Shown in pieces: positions 8,054-14,364 of a stretch of 24,432 bases of DNA. Origin of the DNA: a virus. The stretch covers positions 1 through 24,432 of the IMG/VR virus record IMGVR_UViG_3300047548_001602. One strand, 5' to 3'. The notes below the pieces were generated by a model. It was given only the letters and a program-made list of their open reading frames with translations. It searched no databases and was not told the DNA's origin. Within the stretch, counting starts at the first letter, position 1. Each line of letters begins with the position of its first letter. The position numbers and the translations under genes were made by a program.

Positions 8054-8668
8054 TTAGTTATGGGTGATTTTGTAATGTAGTTTTACCGGACCATTGAAAG
8101 CAGATGTTGAAACGTTTGTAACCCTTACTTTGAAATATCCTTTTGCGTAAGATTCAACTGTTGCAATCGGTAAACCGGTTGAAGCAGTAGCAGAAACGGA
8201 AGCAATTGTAGCTGATAAATCTCCGGAAACGTTAGCTGCGGTAATTGTAGGGAAACTTGCGGTTAATGCGCTAAAAGTTAAAACTCCTGAATTTGCAGTT
8301 ACGGTAATTCCCAAAGCAGATAATGTTGCACCGTGAGAAGTAACAAAGTTAGCAGCCGAAGTAGTCAAGTTTGACGTAAATGTTGCTAAATAGTTTGTGC
8401 CTCCTACTACGATGTTTGCGGTTCCGCTTGTGCCGGTTAAGGTTACTGCTCTAGTGCTATACCCGTTTAATGCCGGATATTCGGTTGTTAAAAGCACTGT
8501 GCTTACATTTTGAATAATGCTGTTGTTTACGGTAAATACAAATGATGTTCCTGCCGAATCAGTCAATGGTACTGTTGTTATGATTCCCTCATAACAACGT
8601 TTGGCATCACAGCTTGTGGTCTTGCTTGTTTGTTGTTGGATTACAGCAATCCTTCTGTTAGTTGACAT
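8054..8668 (-). CDS. Probable virion appendage or decoration protein
   Basis: A 204-residue Thr/Ser/Ala/Val-rich, beta-strand-rich protein. The N-terminal part has AGTSFVFTVNNSIIQNVSTV and the C-terminal end has AKGYFKVRVTNVSTSAFNGPVKLHYKI. Together these resemble the two halves of a small module (TSFxFTVxNS ... GxFxVxVTNxSTxAxNGxVKLxY) that I know from fibre or surface proteins of aquatic phages. Between them (about 73-160) lies a separate Gly/Thr-rich block, GTSGTANIVVGGTNYLATF to NVSGDLSATI, which looks like an inserted beta domain. The gene has its own promoter and terminator, so it can be expressed alone and perhaps strongly, as expected of an abundant virion component. The exact location in the particle is unknown. 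Confidence 0.6.
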   Translation of the reverse strand: MSTNRRIAVIQQQTSKTTSCDAKRCYEGIITTVPLTDSAGTSFVFTVNNSIIQNVSTVLLTTEYPALNGYSTRAVTLTGTSGTANIVVGGTNYLATFTSNLTTSAANFVTSHGATLSALGITVTANSGVLTFSALTASFPTITAANVSGDLSATIASVSATASTGLPIATVESYAKGYFKVRVTNVSTSAFNGPVKLHYKITHN

Positions 8669-8697
8669 AATGTTGTGTGTTAAAGGTTTATAATGAG

Positions 8698-8731
8698 CAA
8701 ATCTACGAAATTTTTTAATTCAATTCGCAAA
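8698..8731 (-). promoter_or_regulatory. Promoter for the 8054-8668 structural gene
   Basis: Minus-strand TTTG (8731 to 8728), 22 bases, then TAGATTTG (8705 to 8698). The -33 element lies inside the last codons of the upstream tandem-GroES gene. It would give a leader of about 25 bases before ATG 8668. Confidence 0.55.
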
Positions 8732-9257
8732 GAATTCTCTTTTTGTGCATACAGTATAATTTTTCGCCATCAATATTGAATTCGAATTCGCAATTACGTC
8801 GAAACGCGATTTTTTTCCCGATTTGGGAACTTTCGGACGAATACTTTACAATTCCCGAATGTTCTTTTTCTACAACGCCTAAAAAATAATCTTCTTCATT
8901 GAAAGGCTGAACAAATACGTTATCATCTACCGCGATTTTTTCTCCTTGTCGGATTATCATATAAACAAGCTCTTTTGAGACCCAGTATAAATCGTCTTTG
9001 ATGTGGTGGTTAGATTGAATAACTACTCCTTTGTGGTCGTACTGTGGTCGGAATATGTTGTGGTGAATTATTACTTCGTCGCCTACTTTTACATTTCCAT
9101 CGTAGTCAATTGGCAAACTCACCACTTTTGCGTTTCGGTTTACATTCTTTGCTTCTTCTATTGAAGTGCTTGTTATAAATGTAACCCCGCCGATTTCCTC
9201 AGTATTTTTGAACTGATTACCAATTGGCGAAACTATGAAATTTCGTAGCCCTTGCAT
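8715..9257 (-). CDS. Tandem GroES-like (Cpn10) co-chaperonin candidate
   Basis: A 180-residue protein that reads as two Cpn10-like domains in a row. Domain 1 (about 1-107) starts LRNFIVSPI, has a mobile-loop-like segment IGGVTFITS (22-30; compare AGGIVLTGS of GroES), the hallmark VKVGDEVIIHH (57-66), and ends YWVSKELVYMIIRQGE, the GroES strand that carries the ring contact. It has an insertion at about 70-88. Domain 2 (about 108-180) repeats the pattern: VDDNVFVQPF, a shortened loop, IGKKIAFRRNCEFEFNIDGEKLYCM, and HKKRILCEL at the end. GroES caps the GroEL ring; a double-domain form is known in chloroplast Cpn20. It lies in the late operon, 1 base after the 87-aa gene, not next to groEL. Function as a lid for the phage or host GroEL is inferred from motifs only. 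Confidence 0.65.
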   Translation of the reverse strand: MQGLRNFIVSPIGNQFKNTEEIGGVTFITSTSIEEAKNVNRNAKVVSLPIDYDGNVKVGDEVIIHHNIFRPQYDHKGVVIQSNHHIKDDLYWVSKELVYMIIRQGEKIAVDDNVFVQPFNEEDYFLGVVEKEHSGIVKYSSESSQIGKKIAFRRNCEFEFNIDGEKLYCMHKKRILCELN

Positions 9258-9258
9258 A

Positions 9259-9522
9259 TTAATCGTTTTCGTATTCTAATGTACAGAACTTATTGTAAGC
9301 AATATTTTTCCAAATTTGCGCGTCTTGACCGTCAGACAAATAAACAAGCACTCTTTCGTCCTCTAAGACAATGTCGCTCACGTACTTTCTTATTGGCATT
9401 TGCTTTTTTTCGTCTTCAAATCCGACGTTGTGTTTTGATCCAAGTTGAAATACCATATCTCGTGGATTTCCGTCGTTATCAAATATTTTGTAGCTTACTG
9501 AGCGAATTTTTCCTAATTCCAT
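9259..9522 (-). CDS. Small protein of unknown function, 87 aa
   Basis: I do not recognise this protein. It is acidic to neutral and predicted to be mostly beta strand with alternating hydrophobic residues (IRSVSYKIFDNDGN, ERVLVYLSDGQDAQIW). No signal peptide, membrane segment or catalytic motif is seen. It sits in the late operon between a 111-aa gene and the tandem GroES-like gene, only 1 base from the latter, suggesting translational coupling. The start ATG 9522 is 12 bases past the upstream stop codon. A small structural or assembly role would fit the location, but there is no direct support. Confidence 0.65.
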   Translation of the reverse strand: MELGKIRSVSYKIFDNDGNPRDMVFQLGSKHNVGFEDEKKQMPIRKYVSDIVLEDERVLVYLSDGQDAQIWKNIAYNKFCTLEYEND

Positions 9523-9534
9523 TTTATTAATTTT

Positions 9535-9870
9535 TTAAGAGCAAGTTCCATAAATCGTTGAAATAAACCCTGAATTGTCTATTTGGCAAACGTAGACAGT
9601 CATTGCGCCTGATTGTATTTGTATTGAATAATAATTATTTCCACCGGCAAATGGCACGATAAATGACGGACCATTAAACACTCTGTCACCTTCGGTGATA
9701 GTTTCTAATACTTGAGTGTCAATTCCGCAACCGATATTTAAAGAAAACGCACAAGCATTTGTTGTGCCGGGGCTTCCGGTACTTGAACTACTTCTTAAGG
9801 CAAATTCTTTCGGCTCTGGAGTAGCTGAACCGGTTTCTGTTTGAAATATTCTTTTTTGAAAACTTAGCAT
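9535..9870 (-). CDS. Putative virion-associated protein, 111 aa
   Basis: I do not recognise a family. The N-terminal third (MLSFQKRIFQTETGSATPEP) is polar and Ser/Thr/Gly-rich; the rest is predicted beta-rich (RVFNGPSFIVPFAGGNNYYSI, AMTVYVCQIDNSGFISTIYG). It contains five Cys (in ACAF, IGCG, VCQI, GTCS), unusual for a phage structural protein, but no pattern that names a zinc or redox site. It begins 1 base after the collagen-like fibre gene and shares its operon. A small fibre tip, chaperone or adhesin role is possible by context. Confidence 0.6.
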   Translation of the reverse strand: MLSFQKRIFQTETGSATPEPKEFALRSSSSTGSPGTTNACAFSLNIGCGIDTQVLETITEGDRVFNGPSFIVPFAGGNNYYSIQIQSGAMTVYVCQIDNSGFISTIYGTCS

Positions 9871-9871
9871 A

Positions 9872-10984
9872 TTATGGCATTTTAGTATCTCCGGTTAATT
9901 GGAATACAGTTGTATTGTGTACTTTTTCTAGGCAAACAGCGTAAAATTGTCCTTTTATTGCAAGACCAGTAGGATTGTTTATTGTAGTTCCGTCTTCTAA
10001 AAATGTAACGTCTCCCGTTCCTAATTGTGTAAATCCGCAACAGAATTTATTTGCAAGACCCGTTGGTACTATAATAGTAATATTGATGTCTGCATTATCT
10101 ACCATTATTGAATAGAAATTGTCGGCATTTGTTAGAGTGTAATCTCCGTCAATTGTTTTTTGAAGATTTTCTGTGGCGCCACTTGCCCCTACGTCACCGG
10201 CAATTGTAATATTCCAAGAAGTATAAGTCCCTGAGCCTACGTGATTGTCAACTGAAATAGTTACACTTGTTGCTGAAACTGCCGAAACAACTCCTTCTAC
10301 GTATTTATCTGTGGCGTTTGTTGCTCTTAGTCTTGTGCCTACAAGCCAACCTAAATTTGAAGATGAAGTATAGGTAAACGTCTTGTCTCCGTTTCCGATT
10401 GAGTTTGACGTTGCGCTTGTTCGGGTTACGTCGGCATTTAAACCATTTGTTCCGTTGGTCCCGTTTGTGCCATTTGTTCCGTTTGTTCCCGCCGGACCTC
10501 TTAAATCACCGGTCGAATAAGTTGTTGAATTGGTAAATGTAAAAGTCAATACACCGGTAGAGTTGTTGTAAGAAGTTGAAGCAATTCCATTACCCGCCGG
10601 TCCTTCTGAAACGGGGAAATCAACAAAATCTGCGTCCGTTAAAGTTTCGCCACCTACTCCGATAGTAATATTTGGCAATTTTAAAAGATACTGATGTCCG
10701 TTCAAGTTAAGAAACACTAATTCATAAGCACCAACGCTATAAGCCGGAGATAATGCGTTAGCCACGGTTGCCGGAGAAGTTTCTTCTGTTTCGGGTTCGA
10801 TTTCTGTAATTCCGATTACTCCGCCTACTTCGGGAGATAATGTCGAAACAACAAAATTTCTAATTGCCGAAAACTGAAAATTCTTCGTTTGCTTGTCGCT
10901 TGTTTCGCTGTCTGTTCCGATTACATAATCATCTTCGTTTGGCGAGTTTTTTAAAGTGTACGCTATTGTGTTGCTGATTCTCAT
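9872..10984 (-). CDS. Collagen-like tail fibre or appendage protein
   Basis: A 370-residue Thr/Asn/Gly/Ser-rich protein. Residues 163-181 form a short collagen-like Gly-x-y run (GPAGTNGTNGTNGTNGTNG), a trimerising element widespread in phage fibres. A second short GPAG motif occurs at 128-131 and GDVGASGAT near 265. The N-terminus (IAYTLKNSPNEDDYVIGTDSE) looks like an attachment region. The C-terminal 95 residues (YTLTNADNFYSIMVDNADIN to TGDTKMP) are beta-rich with the pattern of fibre-end domains, including VPTGLANKF and GQFYAVCLEKV. It likely forms a trimeric fibre near the tail or capsid surface. It lies 6 bases after the spanin-like gene and 1 base before the next gene. Confidence 0.75.
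   Translation of the reverse strand: MRISNTIAYTLKNSPNEDDYVIGTDSETSDKQTKNFQFSAIRNFVVSTLSPEVGGVIGITEIEPETEETSPATVANALSPAYSVGAYELVFLNLNGHQYLLKLPNITIGVGGETLTDADFVDFPVSEGPAGNGIASTSYNNSTGVLTFTFTNSTTYSTGDLRGPAGTNGTNGTNGTNGTNGLNADVTRTSATSNSIGNGDKTFTYTSSSNLGWLVGTRLRATNATDKYVEGVVSAVSATSVTISVDNHVGSGTYTSWNITIAGDVGASGATENLQKTIDGDYTLTNADNFYSIMVDNADINITIIVPTGLANKFCCGFTQLGTGDVTFLEDGTTINNPTGLAIKGQFYAVCLEKVHNTTVFQLTGDTKMP
10442..10498. repeat. 9-base tandem repeats encoding the collagen-like run
   Basis: Five imperfect 9-base units encode Gly-Thr-Asn on the minus strand. Such slippage-prone tracts can change length between isolates. Confidence 0.75.
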
Positions 10985-10990
10985 AGTTTG

Positions 10991-11713
10991 TTATTTTGCG
11001 ATAATTGCACCGGCTAATCCGCCTAATAATGCGCTTATAATTATTGTTGTTGCTTTTGGTTTTTTGGCTTTTTTCAAGTCACTTTGCAAATCGTCGATAT
11101 TCTTTACTAAATTTTCTTTGATTTGTTCGTTTGACTCTACTACACTTTGCAAATTTATGTATTTTTCTCTTTCAGTTTCAATAATTTTATCTTTCTCCGC
11201 AACAATTGATTGAGTCTCAGATAATACTTGCTTTGTGATTTTTAATTCAGCTTTTGCGTAATCGCCTTGTACTAATTCTTTTCCGATTGCCACAAGAGGT
11301 TCGCGAGTCATTTTAATCGCGGTGCCGTCAATTTGAATTTGCTTATCACTATATCCCGTTTTTTCTTGGTAGTATTTTTTCCAATCGGTCAAAGTGTAAT
11401 CGTCTTGCTTGGCAATTTGCTGAGATTTATTCTTCTCCAATGACGCAATTTTACTATTTAACGATTTGATTTTTTGCTCTTTCTCAACAACGTTTTTTTC
11501 TGATTTGGCAATTACTTTGTCTTTCAATTTAATCGCACCGTAAAGACTGTCGATTTTCTTTTCGTAATGCTTGTTTTCTTTATCGCGTTGTTTTCTTGCA
11601 AATGAAGTGTCCGGCTCACAAGTAAACATCGTAAGTGCTAAAATTCCGGCTACAATCCAACCCGAATATCTTTTTAACCAATCGATTATTTGAAGTAAAT
11701 TAATTTGTATCAT
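10991..11713 (-). CDS. Spanin-like membrane protein with long coiled coil
   Basis: A 240-residue protein with a hydrophobic segment near the N-terminus (YSGWIVAGILALTMF, about 16-31), a long Lys/Glu-rich coiled coil (about 40-225, broken by a central segment around 100-135), and a second Gly-rich hydrophobic segment at the end (TTIIISALLGGLAGAIIAK). An N-terminal anchor followed by a periplasmic coiled coil next to an endolysin is the layout of inner-membrane spanins, which help disrupt the outer membrane of Gram-negative hosts. The C-terminal hydrophobic helix is unusual and might reach the outer membrane as in unimolecular spanins, which normally have an N-terminal lipobox instead. FTCEPDTS places a Cys after the first segment, so a lipoprotein signal should also be considered. 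It is 2 bases from the endolysin gene. Confidence 0.55.
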   Translation of the reverse strand: MIQINLLQIIDWLKRYSGWIVAGILALTMFTCEPDTSFARKQRDKENKHYEKKIDSLYGAIKLKDKVIAKSEKNVVEKEQKIKSLNSKIASLEKNKSQQIAKQDDYTLTDWKKYYQEKTGYSDKQIQIDGTAIKMTREPLVAIGKELVQGDYAKAELKITKQVLSETQSIVAEKDKIIETEREKYINLQSVVESNEQIKENLVKNIDDLQSDLKKAKKPKATTIIISALLGGLAGAIIAK

Positions 11714-11715
11714 AA

Positions 11716-12231
11716 TTATAGTTTTGGATAAACAATTCCATTTGAATCCTTAATGGTATCTCCGGCGTCGATTTTAGCTTTTAACTCTTGCCAAGTGTAT
11801 CTTGTACCATTTTGTTTTTTGAGTTCAAAATGAGGCGCGTCTTTGAATGATTTGAAATCACCTCCCCAAAACCATCCTTTCGATTTGAAGTAGTTTACAA
11901 TTTCCATCCAATCGGCTTTGGAGTCTTTGTCGTAATCTCTAATTTGTGACCAACTTGCTTCCTCAAAACTGCCGTTTCCGTCATTATCATAAAGTAAAAC
12001 AATATCAAAACTCAGCCCAAAATTGTGGATTGACTGCCAAGCACGTGCATTGGTTACCTTTGGTCTTTTATTGAATAGCGCGTCTTGTTCTTGAGGTGTT
12101 CTGTAAACGTAAGCAAATCTCAGTCTTGCGCCTTTACCGAGTAAGTTGTTAGCTTCCTTGTATTGTTGTAAAAGCGTCTCCCTAATACTTGGGTGCGCTT
12201 GGGAAATTCGTTGGATAGTAATTGCGTCCAT
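11716..12231 (-). CDS. M15-family peptidase endolysin
   Basis: A 171-residue peptidase of the MEROPS M15 type (VanY/L-alanoyl-D-glutamate peptidase-like), which cuts peptide cross-links of peptidoglycan at lysis. Visible motifs: YRTPQEQ (43-49), SIHNFGLSFD (67-76) with zinc ligands H69 and D76, and DAPHFE (131-136) with the third ligand H134 and likely catalytic D131. An Asp/Asn-rich stretch DNDGNGSFEE (82-91) and the DKDSKAD segment are typical Bacteroidota additions. No signal peptide is seen, so release would depend on a holin; several candidates are encoded just upstream. The gene is 2 bases from its neighbours on both sides, within the lysis block. Confidence 0.9.
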   Translation of the reverse strand: MDAITIQRISQAHPSIRETLLQQYKEANNLLGKGARLRFAYVYRTPQEQDALFNKRPKVTNARAWQSIHNFGLSFDIVLLYDNDGNGSFEEASWSQIRDYDKDSKADWMEIVNYFKSKGWFWGGDFKSFKDAPHFELKKQNGTRYTWQELKAKIDAGDTIKDSNGIVYPKL

Positions 12232-12233
12232 TT

Positions 12234-12584
12234 TTATTTAGTTTTATTGAATAATTCTGAGTGTTCTTTTTCGTGTTCTGCCTTTTTTTCACTTGGCGAA
12301 TAAGCCTTAAATAGCAACGCAATTAACGCCACAACAACGGCTCCAATAACGAATTTTGATTGACGGACATAAACCGTCGCTTCGTTTTTAAAGTCATCTA
12401 AGTCATCGACTCTTTTTTCAATGTCTTTGATGTCGGTAACAATTCCTTTGTTTCCATTTTGCTTGCTTCCGATTAGTGCGTTTTCAATGTTTAGCAACAA
12501 TGTCATTTGGTCGGTGTCGTTCTTTTTAAGCAATGATAGATGATGTTCTATTCTATCTAATCTTTCGTTGTCTTGGGCGCTCAT
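12234..12584 (-). CDS. Holin-like or hemolysin XhlA-like membrane protein
   Basis: A 116-residue protein with an N-terminal amphipathic coiled coil (DNERLDRIEHHLSLLKKND, continuing to about 70), one transmembrane helix (FVIGAVVVALIALLF, about 78-92) and a charged C-terminal tail (KKAEHEKEHSELFNK). This layout resembles XhlA-type lysis proteins and class III-like holin helpers. It overlaps the preceding holin-like gene by one base and lies 2 bases before the endolysin gene. The role in lysis is inferred from layout and context. Confidence 0.65.
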   Translation of the reverse strand: MSAQDNERLDRIEHHLSLLKKNDTDQMTLLLNIENALIGSKQNGNKGIVTDIKDIEKRVDDLDDFKNEATVYVRQSKFVIGAVVVALIALLFKAYSPSEKKAEHEKEHSELFNKTK

Positions 12585-12859
12585 TATTCTTGTGGTATTT
12601 CTTGTTCTGTGTTTTGGCTTTCAAATTTTTTGTCTTTGGAAATAATTAATGCTTGTCCCGTACCATTTGCAAATAAAGCCCCTACAACTAACCAAGCGTA
12701 TTCGTTAATTTCACTTGTCAAGAATAAGTCTGATAACACAATAAAAGTCCCAAGCAAACATCCTAAAACGTGTGATGAGAACATTGTCAAAGACCTACGG
12801 CTATACTTTCCGTTTTTGTCTTTTAAGGTGTCGTTCAGTATCTTATTCAATTCCTTCAT
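12584..12859 (-). CDS. Small holin-like membrane protein, 91 aa
   Basis: From ATG 12859 this encodes 91 residues with a basic N-terminal region (MKELNKILNDTLKDKNGKYSRR) and two hydrophobic helices (SHVLGCLLGTFIVLSDLFL and YAWLVVGALFANGTGQALII). This is the pattern of small phage holins and holin-associated proteins in Bacteroidota phages. A TTG at 12892 would extend it by 11 residues but deepens the overlap with the CAP-domain gene; the ATG overlaps that gene by 17 bases. It is followed by the XhlA-like gene and the endolysin. A pore-forming role is inferred. Confidence 0.65.
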   Translation of the reverse strand: MKELNKILNDTLKDKNGKYSRRSLTMFSSHVLGCLLGTFIVLSDLFLTSEINEYAWLVVGALFANGTGQALIISKDKKFESQNTEQEIPQE

Positions 12860-13325
12860 ACTTTGTAAAAATACAATAATTTCTTCTTTCAAATTCGCAA
12901 ATTCCTACGTGAGTGTAAATTGGATTTTCGATGCACTCTCTATGGTTTTCGCTTTTTAGGTACTCCATAAAATAACCATAGGGAGTGTTGATGTTGTGTC
13001 CGCATATTTCTCCGCCACTTACCGCCTTGCATTTTTCTACTCTTTCTTCCCAATCTACGTGGTGCGGAGACAAGTTATTTTCGATGTTGTACAATATGAT
13101 TTCTTTGCAAATTTCACTTGCCAAAACCTCTACGGTAACTTCTCCTAATCCTAATGATTTTCTATGAACGTTGAATAGCCGAGATAATTCCCTTTCAAAA
13201 TTAGTCAAATTCTTTTTCTCGACCGGCTTATAATTTAACTTGGGAATTTTGATCCGCGCATAATGCTTAACGGAATAAAGGACAAATCCTAAAATAGCCA
13301 AAATGCCAAGTATTGCTAAAATCAT
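12843..13325 (-). CDS. Membrane-anchored CAP/SCP-domain protein (YkwD-like)
   Basis: A 160-residue protein with an N-terminal membrane helix (residues 2-18) and a domain matching the CAP superfamily: NVHRKSLGL (52-60), SPHHVDWEERVEKC (86-99), GGEICGHNI (104-112), YGYFMEYLKSENHRECI (116-132), YTHVGICEF (137-145) and YCIFTKYE (150-157). These are the usual CAP elements, with H88/H89, E106 and H128 as the likely metal or active-site cavity residues. CAP domains occur in bacterial YkwD-type proteins and eukaryotic PR-1 and venom proteins; their biochemical role in bacteria is poorly defined. Here the domain would face the periplasm. It overlaps its upstream gene by 4 bases and the holin-like gene, so it is embedded in the lysis block. 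A role in envelope breakdown, adhesion or superinfection control is speculation. Confidence 0.7.
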   Translation of the reverse strand: MILAILGILAILGFVLYSVKHYARIKIPKLNYKPVEKKNLTNFERELSRLFNVHRKSLGLGEVTVEVLASEICKEIILYNIENNLSPHHVDWEERVEKCKAVSGGEICGHNINTPYGYFMEYLKSENHRECIENPIYTHVGICEFERRNYCIFTKYEGIE

Positions 13326-13576
13326 AAAATTAAGTACATAACAAAAATTACTAAATCACAAGCGATAACAGCTCTCCAAACATCTTTTTTGTCAATTTCG
13401 TTTCCGTTATATGCGTTCCATCCCCATTCCCAAATCAACCCCAAAACCGTACTTATCAAAGTACCTACAAATAGTCTTTCGAATAAAACACCTCCTGAAA
13501 AAGTAAAACCAAGGCACAGACCTATTAATCCGCCAATTATGTAGTGCAATAAATCTTTTTTCTCTCTTTTTGTCAT
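13322..13576 (-). CDS. Small three-helix membrane protein, 84 aa
   Basis: A protein of 84 residues with a charged N-terminus (MTKREKKDLLHY), a Gly-rich hydrophobic segment (IIGGLIGLCLGFTFSGGVLF), a second one (LFVGTLISTVLGLIWEW) and a C-terminal one (VIACDLVIFVMYLIL). The sequence GLIWEWGWNAYNGNEIDKKDVWRAVI resembles the pattern E-x-x-D-x-x-x-x-x-x-x-D-x-x-D-V of YfiM/DUF2279-like small membrane proteins often seen in Bacteroidota phages. It may act as a holin or lysis accessory. Its start overlaps the stop of the upstream fibre gene by one base, and its stop overlaps the CAP gene start by four bases. Confidence 0.6.
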   Translation of the reverse strand: MTKREKKDLLHYIIGGLIGLCLGFTFSGGVLFERLFVGTLISTVLGLIWEWGWNAYNGNEIDKKDVWRAVIACDLVIFVMYLIL

Positions 13577-14364
13577 TATTTCAAAGGTGTTATTGATGCT
13601 CCCATTAAACCGTGAACTTCACCAGTTGCTGTCGGGTTTGCTGTAATTGTTATCCACAAATCGTTATCCATATTTACCGAAATAGGAGTGTTCACAGATG
13701 TTTGCGCACCTAATCCAGAGTTAGCGTTAGTAGTAAACCCTACTGAACAATCTAAACTACCCGCATCAATAAAATAACGTCTCGTGTTATCACTACTGCG
13801 CCCCGTTGTTCCCAATGCAGTAGAGGCTATTTGATTTGTACGTGCGCCCGAAGTTGTACCGATATAAATTCTAAAAGTTGAAGTCGCTGCTGTTACTGAT
13901 TTTGTAGGTGTAAAATCAAATTTAAAAGCATCCGTATTTGAGTAAGCACCGCCTGAAATTTTAAATGAGCAAACATTTGTCTCTCCCGTTACTCCTGTTA
14001 TAGATGTTTTGCCTTGATAAATAAAACGTGAGGCGTTTACTTTTTCATTCCATTTAATTGCGTTTGCAAATGTATTTGGTGTGACGAATTTATCAGTATT
14101 TGTGCCGGTGTTTACTTCAGTTTGAGTAGCTTGGTAAGGCACATTCAAGAAAGACCACGAAACTCCGTTTGAATAATACATTCCGGAATTGTAATACGTG
14201 CCTCCTAAACTGCCAGGTAACCAAGAAGTACCTTGACTACTTTCACACCAATAAAATTGCCCGCTTACAGTAGTAGGGTCAGGCAATGCAGAGTAATTAG
14301 CAACAACTGTAATATCGCTACCTCCTCCGCTACTAAACATTATTGAGTTTTTTACAAATGCCAT
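13576..14364 (-). CDS. Tail fibre-like protein
   Basis: A 262-residue Ser/Thr/Asn/Gly-rich protein, predicted to be almost all beta. It begins MAFVKNSIMFSSGGGSDITV. The segment QATQTEVNTGTNTDKFVTP, continuing NTFANAIKW (about 78-106), is a motif that recurs just before receptor-binding or trimerising ends of phage fibres. The C-terminal half (VCSFKISGGAYSNTDAFKF to HGLMGASITPLK) would form a beta-sandwich head domain. It lies in the late operon and overlaps both neighbouring genes by one base. Probable role: side or tail fibre contacting the host surface. Confidence 0.7.
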   Translation of the reverse strand: MAFVKNSIMFSSGGGSDITVVANYSALPDPTTVSGQFYWCESSQGTSWLPGSLGGTYYNSGMYYSNGVSWSFLNVPYQATQTEVNTGTNTDKFVTPNTFANAIKWNEKVNASRFIYQGKTSITGVTGETNVCSFKISGGAYSNTDAFKFDFTPTKSVTAATSTFRIYIGTTSGARTNQIASTALGTTGRSSDNTRRYFIDAGSLDCSVGFTTNANSGLGAQTSVNTPISVNMDNDLWITITANPTATGEVHGLMGASITPLK

